The notes below the pieces were generated by a model, which was given only the letters and a program-made list of their open reading frames with translations, had not been told where the DNA came from and did no database searches. Positions 61,301 through 64,000 of a stretch of 64,000 bases of DNA are shown here, piece after piece (the first letter of the stretch is position 1; each line of letters starts with the position of its first letter). Origin of the DNA: Coriaria nepalensis. Lineage: Eukaryota; Streptophyta; Magnoliopsida; Cucurbitales; Coriariaceae. A program made the position numbers and the translations under genes. The stretch spans positions 3,100,001 through 3,164,000 of the forward strand of contig CP114486.1 in NCBI GenBank assembly GCA_027186245.1, written 5' to 3'.

Positions 61301-64000
61301 TACCATGGGTTCTAGACTGTTTTTAGTGTTGGGTGATATTCCATAACGTCCAACTTTTAATGCTATGCTTTCTATGTCAAGAGTTCATGGATATGGGTGA
61401 ACATGTCTGATGTTAAAGTTATGACATTATTGAAAGCACATAAGTTTAACTAAATGTACGCATGTTTGTTCCATATATAATAGGTGGAAAATGGTCCAGT
61501 TTCATATTGGTATTATACCTGTTTAAATTCTAAATCATCGGTATTGCAATAATTGATATAACAGTGATTTATTCAGTTATTAGATTTTCTTTTCTGATTT
61601 TATTTATACAGGAAATATCTGGTGTTGATTTACCAGTGGGATGGGAATGGATTGATGATTGGCATTTGGACAATTCAACTGCCACCTCAGATGGTTGGGT
61701 ATATGCACCAGATATTAGAAATCTAAGATGGCCTGAGTCATATAATCCGCTAAACTCTGTAGACTGCTCTGCAAGGCAAAGGAGATGGATCAGAAATAGG
61801 AAACAAATATCTGGTAATGTGAAAAAGGAAATTTCTGTTGGTATATTGAAGCCTGGAGAAACTTTGCCCATCCCGTTGCCAGGGTTGTCCCAATCCGAAT
61901 TCTATGTCCTACATCTAAGGCCTTCCAATCTTACGAGTTGTGATCAATACTCGTGGAGTTCCGTAGTGGATCGATCTGGTCAAGAGGGGGAATTAGGTAA
62001 TCCCAAAGCATATTCTGAAATATGCGTGTCCAACTTGACCGAATCTGAGGAACTTTTGTACTGCACCCAGATAAGTGAGAATTCTTCAAGTGGTTCCAGT
62101 AAGCTGTGGTTTTCTTTGAGCATTGAAGCATTAGAGATTGCCAAAGACATCCATTCAGACCCAATTCAGGATTGGAATCTTGTGATAAAATCTCCCGTGT
62201 CTGTCACCAATTTTCTTCCCCTTGCAGCCGAGTTTTCTGTTCTTGAAAAGCAAGCAAGTGGCCATTTTGTTGCCTCCTTTCGGGGAGTATTTAGGCCAGG
62301 AGAAACTGTAAAGGTTTATGATTCTGATATAAGAAATCCTCTGTTCTTTTCACTACTTCCTCAGAGAGGATGGCTTCCTGTACAAGTAAGATACGGCTGT
62401 CATTTTGTCCTCATTAAATCTTTATTTAAATGGATTTCCTGGCACAAAATGCTTGTCTCATTTTATATTTTATTTTTATTTTTTCCTTTTTACAGGAAGC
62501 TGTTCTCATATCTCATCCTCGAGGAGTTCCGTCTAAAACATTCAGCTTGAGAAGCTGTATAACTGGAAGGTTTAATCACACTCTCTCTCTCTATTTGTTT
62601 ACTGCTGTTCCTTTACATCATAATTCTGTATCTACTATGGAAGTGTGTATTATATTTTGGCTATGCACACCAGTTTGCTTGGTAGATTGACATGATCCCA
62701 CATCATGGTATATGCAGGGTTGTTCAAATCATTCTTGAACAAAATCAGGATAAAGAACAACCATTTCTGGCAAAAATCATCAGAGTCTATGCTCCTTATT
62801 GGTTTGCAGTTGCTAGATGCCCCCCATTGAGATTTAGGATTGTAGAGATAACAGGGAAAAAACATATACGAAAGATTGGTGTTCCATTTAAGTCTAAAAA
62901 TAGCACTGAAACATTTGAAGAAATAGATGAAGAGGAGATATTTGAAGGTCATACAATTGTTCCTGCATTAAACTTTAAATTGTTAGGTCTCTCAGTGTCT
63001 ATCGCTCAGCCAGAAAATGTGCACTTTGGACCTGTTAAGGAGCTTTCTCCGCTTGGTGACATGGTATGCTGAGCTTCTGTGTGCATTTCAGCATCTAGAG
63101 GTGTTCTTGTTAAATAAGTCCTTTCTTTTGTAGGATGGATCTTTGGATCTCTATGCTTATGACGCAGAGGGAAATTGCATGCAGCTTTTTATTTCTACAA
63201 AACCATGCCCCCACCAATCCGTTCCTACAAAGGTAACTTTGTCTTAATAAAAAATTAATTACATAATTCATTATTTAAAAAGATCTTCGGAAGTAATGGG
63301 ATAATTCATTTTCAGGTTATCTCTGTCAGACCATTCATGACCTTTACAAACAGACTTGGTCGAGACCTATTCATTAAGTTAAGTAGTGAAGATGATCAAA
63401 AAATTCTTCGTGCATCTGATTCGAGAGTATCCTTTGCATATCGTCAAACAGATGGGCTTGGTAAACTTCAGGTTAGTCAGATGTACTGATAGCTACTATC
63501 ATTAGTCACAAGATTCTATGCTTAGTCAAGACCTTCACTATCATTAGTCTTTAAGATATCTACTATGATTCCATGCTTTTTTATTGGACACTGGAGATAT
63601 ATGGACATTTTGGCAATTGCTAGGTCCGATTAGAAGATACCTCTTGGTCATTTCCTGTTCATGTCACAAAAGAAGACACAATAATTTTGGTCTTGAGGAG
63701 AGACGATGGAACTCGAACATTTTTGAGGATAGAAATCCGAGGCTTTGAAGAAGGATCACGTTTTATTGTTGTATTCCGAATCGGATCAGCCAATGGCCCC
63801 ATGAGGTATTTATGCATCCATATTGCAGTAACTAATTACATAATTGTTTAATGTGTCTAATTGGGCAACGCCTTGTTGGAACAGAATTGAGAACAGAACT
63901 GTCAAAACAATCAGTATCCGGCAGTCTGGATTTGGTGAAGATGCCTGGATTCGGTTACAGCCTCTTTCAACAACAAATTTTTGCTGGGAGGATCCATATG
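25620..64000 (+). CDS. VPS13: VPS13-family bridge-like lipid transfer protein (53 exons, 3' end beyond window)
   Basis: This gene encodes a plant VPS13 protein, a rod-shaped lipid-transfer protein of membrane contact sites. I identified it by similarity along its whole length to plant VPS13 (SHRUBBY-type) proteins. The start gives [20 protein letters not shown], the hallmark chorein N-terminus. I placed 53 exons, and every junction keeps the frame: 10,510 coding bases, about 3,503 residues, no internal stop. Known plant members are roughly 4,000 residues or more, so the C-terminal SHR-binding end, any ATG_C part and the stop lie beyond 64,000. Exons are listed in the six segment entries. A three-codon upstream ORF (25583-25594) precedes the start. 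Introns 2, 31 and 44 carry retroelements. Intron 34 is GC-AG. The intact frame suggests a working gene despite about 14 kb of insertions, provided the long introns are spliced. Confidence 0.95.
27011..27304 (-). mobile_element. TRIM-like mini LTR element in VPS13 intron 2
   Basis: Two direct repeats, 27011-27077 (67 bp) and 27223-27304 (82 bp), share TGTTAA..ATCATTGAGACT..AACA and run TG to CA. Read on the minus strand, the right repeat is followed directly by TGCTATCAAAGC (27211-27222 on +), close to the initiator tRNA-Met primer site TGGTATCAGAGC. The left repeat is preceded by a purine tract (GTGAGAGGGAG). The 145-bp interior has no coding capacity. Flanks are GTTCT (27006-27010) and ATTCT (27305-27309), a target duplication with one mismatch. 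These are the features of a terminal-repeat retrotransposon in miniature, here non-autonomous and diverged. Confidence 0.65.
31466..35550 (+). CDS. VPS13 exons 13-24: extended rod and PH-like domain
   Basis: Exons: 31466-31570, 31651-31746, 32091-32158, 32361-32481, 32551-32757, 32891-33094, 33213-33322, 33639-33735, 33841-33939, 34639-34797, 34915-34989, 35068-35550 (residues 547-1154). Landmarks are [26 protein letters not shown] and [17 protein letters not shown]. Exons 19-21 (residues about 814-915) resemble the plant-specific PH-like insertion: [20 protein letters not shown], with a conserved W in ...[18 protein letters not shown] likely unstructured acidic linker follows ([11 protein letters not shown]). 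Exon 24 contains a serine-rich stretch. Confidence 0.9.
35649..37926 (+). CDS. VPS13 exons 25-31: middle repeating-coil region
   Basis: Exons: 35649-35996, 36080-36211, 36458-36571, 36729-36913, 37042-37150, 37406-37549, 37636-37926 (residues 1155-1595). Landmarks are [48 protein letters not shown] sequence (here [13 protein letters not shown]), [28 protein letters not shown] and [20 protein letters not shown]. This is the long repeated beta-rich rod that lines the lipid groove in known VPS13 structures. Exon 31 is followed by the 5.5-kb intron containing the sense-strand copia element. Confidence 0.9.
38132..38336 (+). repeat. 5' LTR of sense copia element
   Basis: This is 205 bp, beginning TGTTGG and ending TTTCA. 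It differs from the 3' LTR at 4 positions. The primer-binding site follows without a spacer. Confidence 0.95.
38390..39400 (+). pseudogene. Broken copia gag (sense element)
   Basis: The frame starting at 38390 gives an N-terminal gag piece with [15 protein letters not shown]. It ends at a stop near 38659, and the protein resumes in another frame at 38688 ([30 protein letters not shown]). A CCHC zinc knuckle is recognisable near 39240-39310 ([15 protein letters not shown]), but the first cysteine position reads arginine and a stop codon follows the last cysteine. The Gag protein would package element RNA; this copy could not make it whole. Confidence 0.85.
39491..42819 (+). pseudogene. Broken copia pol (sense element): protease, integrase, RT, RNase H
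   Basis: A long open frame at 39491-41086 carries the protease active site, here DSVASNHM where the family has DSGA (Gly to Val). It continues with the integrase HHCC finger ([17 protein letters not shown]) and core ([23 protein letters not shown]). A second frame at 41367-42446 holds reverse transcriptase with [15 protein letters not shown] and the YVDD motif intact. RNase H begins as FTDANWAGS and is interrupted at about 42440 by what looks like one extra G. It continues at 42457-42819 ([26 protein letters not shown]). A stop and a frame change also lie near 41360. It would replicate the element but is now defective. Confidence 0.9.
42827..43031 (+). repeat. 3' LTR of sense copia element
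   Basis: This is 205 bp, beginning TGTTGG and ending TTTCA, preceded by a purine-rich tract and followed by the TTATG target duplication. Confidence 0.95.
43408..48700 (+). CDS. VPS13 exons 32-41: rod end and VPS62/DUF946-like repeats
   Basis: Exons: 43408-44061, 44167-44358, 44516-44619, 45136-45425, 45543-45627, 45719-46057, 46241-46603, 46697-47186, 48021-48184, 48538-48700 (residues 1596-2543). Exon 32 resumes in frame after the retroelement intron ([20 protein letters not shown]). Exons 36-39 carry three copies of a W-x-P-x-AP-x-G pattern: [31 protein letters not shown] and [15 protein letters not shown]. This is the plant VPS62/DUF946-like block, also linked to the adaptor-binding region. 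Exon 34 ends at a GC donor. Confidence 0.9.
44620..45135 (+). other. Non-canonical GC-AG intron (VPS13 intron 34)
   Basis: Exon 34 must end after ...GATGCTATTGTCAG to join in frame to GCTTGTTATGAAGGG at 45136, as conserved VPS13 sequence requires. The intron therefore begins GCAAAT at 44620. The AG before the donor fits the usual context of GC donors. No GT nearby gives an in-frame alternative that preserves the conserved residues. Confidence 0.8.
48847..60279 (+). CDS. VPS13 exons 42-45: C2-like domain split by the giant intron
   Basis: Exons: 48847-49116, 49310-49507, 50197-50239, 60155-60279 (residues about 2544-2755). The sequence [20 protein letters not shown]...[15 protein letters not shown]...[14 protein letters not shown]...[13 protein letters not shown] has the strand pattern of a C2 domain, a likely membrane- or lipid-binding module. 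The 43-base exon 44 is followed by a 9,915-base intron (50240-60154) filled mostly by two antisense copia elements. Exon 42 has an AAGCAG tandem acceptor, so it may start at 48844 (one extra Gln) or 48847. Confidence 0.87.
49163..49183 (+). other. G-quadruplex motif in VPS13 intron 42 (sense strand)
   Basis: The pattern is G5-T-G3-T-G3-T-G3-T-G3, five G runs with single-T loops. It lies in the 193-base intron between exons 42 and 43 (49117-49309). Single-base loops are known to give very stable parallel quadruplexes. It would be present in the pre-mRNA. Confidence 0.85.
50333..50550 (-). repeat. 3' LTR of older antisense copia element
   Basis: This is the left copy of the 218-bp repeat, beside the polypurine tract at 50551-50561. 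Its outermost base is A where the right copy has T, so the usual TG/CA end is lost. Confidence 0.88.
50557..53800 (-). pseudogene. Broken copia pol (older antisense element)
   Basis: Reading leftwards from 53800, the order is protease with an intact-looking DSGASNHMT; then the integrase finger (WHHRLDHP) and core (HSDVWGPS) at 52851-53351; then reverse transcriptase pieces at 51221-52493 ([23 protein letters not shown]); then RNase H at 50557-50841 ([20 protein letters not shown]). Lesions: the integrase TDNGGEY motif reads TNSGGEY, losing a catalytic aspartate. Y of YVDD reads N. Several stops and frame changes separate the domains. It is inactive. Confidence 0.88.
53797..54790 (-). pseudogene. 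Broken copia gag (older antisense element)
   Basis: A gag core with [20 protein letters not shown] is readable at about 54600-54660. A tandem pair of CCHC knuckles follows near 53,860-53,960. The first (CCKE, stop, GHIAAHC) contains a stop, and the second has lost one cysteine ([14 protein letters not shown]). The remaining frames are short and shifted. Confidence 0.8.
54853..55070 (-). repeat. 5' LTR of older antisense copia element
   Basis: This is the right copy of the 218-bp repeat, joined directly to the primer site at 54841-54852. Immediately to its right, an AGCTTTG..CCATTGACA block is repeated a second time (55070-55089), as a partial tandem duplication. Confidence 0.88.
55071..55252 (+). 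other. 182-bp island between two retroelements
   Basis: This short piece of VPS13 intron 44 separates the two antisense copia elements. It contains one frame of about 33 codons (near 55091-55190) reading [19 protein letters not shown] before a stop. VPS13 exons 44 and 45 join correctly without it, so it is either plain intron or a decayed fragment of unknown origin. Confidence 0.4.
55253..55449 (-). repeat. 3' LTR of degenerate antisense copia element
   Basis: This is 197 bp. It shares AATTGATACAAACCCTAAGG and ATTGATAATTTTTCCTAAAA blocks with the right LTR and lacks about 33 bases found there. Confidence 0.87.
55565..59100 (-). pseudogene. Fragmented copia gag-pol (degenerate antisense element)
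   Basis: From right to left: gag at 58683-59081 ([20 protein letters not shown]); a zinc knuckle near 58,550 with a cysteine lost ([20 protein letters not shown]); protease [10 protein letters not shown] near 58,240; a mostly unreadable integrase (57,400-58,000) with its C-terminal tail at 57119-57385 ([13 protein letters not shown]); reverse transcriptase at 56253-56764 ([29 protein letters not shown]) with a deletion near LKQSPAWF; and RNase H at 55565-55915 ([19 protein letters not shown]). The YVDD motif near 56,240 reads YVDA followed by a stop. It is inactive. Confidence 0.87.
59396..59625 (-). repeat. 5' LTR of degenerate antisense copia element
   Basis: This is 230 bp, directly beside the primer site at 59384-59395 and followed on the right by ATGGT. 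Confidence 0.87.
60353..60376 (+). other. G-quadruplex motif in VPS13 intron 45 (sense strand)
   Basis: The pattern is G3-A-G4-AGA-G5-AC-G6 within the 175-base intron between exons 45 and 46 (60280-60454). It fits the usual four-run, short-loop quadruplex rule. Confidence 0.8.
60455..64000 (+). CDS. VPS13 exons 46-53: dysferlin/TECPR-like motif and start of SHR-binding region
   Basis: Exons: 60455-60952, 61612-62385, 62496-62569, 62718-63063, 63134-63232, 63316-63471, 63624-63805, 63885-64000 (running off the window; residues about 2756-3503). Exon 46 has [13 protein letters not shown] and [16 protein letters not shown], typical of the VPS13 adaptor-binding region. Exon 47 has a dysferlin/peroxin-like pattern, [10 protein letters not shown] with [17 protein letters not shown] and RRWIRNRK. 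Exons 49-53 continue into the SHR-binding region, ending at [20 protein letters not shown]. The last codon is incomplete at base 64,000. Confidence 0.9.

Noticed and set aside
1..64000. CRISPR arrays, operons or prokaryotic defence systems
   Set aside because: The window is plant nuclear DNA. The repeats seen are microsatellites, minisatellites or LTRs, none with regular spacers.

Overview
This is nuclear DNA from a flowering plant, very probably a eudicot. The evidence is intron-split genes of plant-specific families (a BOI-type RING ligase, an FLZ zinc-finger protein, a plant-type VPS13), AT-rich intergenic DNA full of microsatellites, and Ty1/copia retrotransposons with initiator-tRNA-Met primer sites. 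No species can be named from the sequence alone. I found no prokaryotic gene organisation, CRISPR array, rRNA or convincing tRNA.

Layout. Positions 1 to about 12.5 kb hold no recognisable gene, only AT-rich DNA with simple repeats and one four-copy 25-bp minisatellite. A four-exon BOI/BRG-type RING E3 ligase gene lies at 12,539-13,970 (+). A second gene-poor stretch (14-20.6 kb) follows. It ends in a broken minus-strand DUF1985-type, transposon-associated gene (about 20.6-22.0 kb) and a short tandem repeat. A two-exon FCS-like zinc finger (FLZ) gene is at 23,159-23,758 (+).

From 25,620 to the right edge, and beyond it, runs one large VPS13 lipid-transfer protein gene (+). I placed 53 exons by protein similarity and splice sites. 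They join without a frame break into about 3,503 codons, so the gene looks functional but is cut off by the window end. Its domains in order are N-terminal chorein, a PH-like domain, the long middle region, VPS62/DUF946-like repeats, a C2-like domain, a dysferlin/TECPR-like motif and the start of the SHR-binding region.

The VPS13 introns are crowded with retroelements: a 0.3-kb TRIM-like element (intron 2, antisense), a 4.9-kb copia element in sense orientation (intron 31, recent, TTATG target duplication, LTRs differing at 4 of 205 positions), and two older antisense copia elements 182 bp apart in the 9.9-kb intron 44. All three copia elements carry inactivating lesions. Other notable points are a GC-AG intron, two strong sense-strand G-quadruplex motifs in the short introns on either side of intron 44, a cluster of three CACGTG boxes upstream of VPS13, and a stop-free, multiple-of-three intron that splits the FLZ zinc finger. 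I did not find a clearly new biological system. The three host genes have no evident shared pathway.
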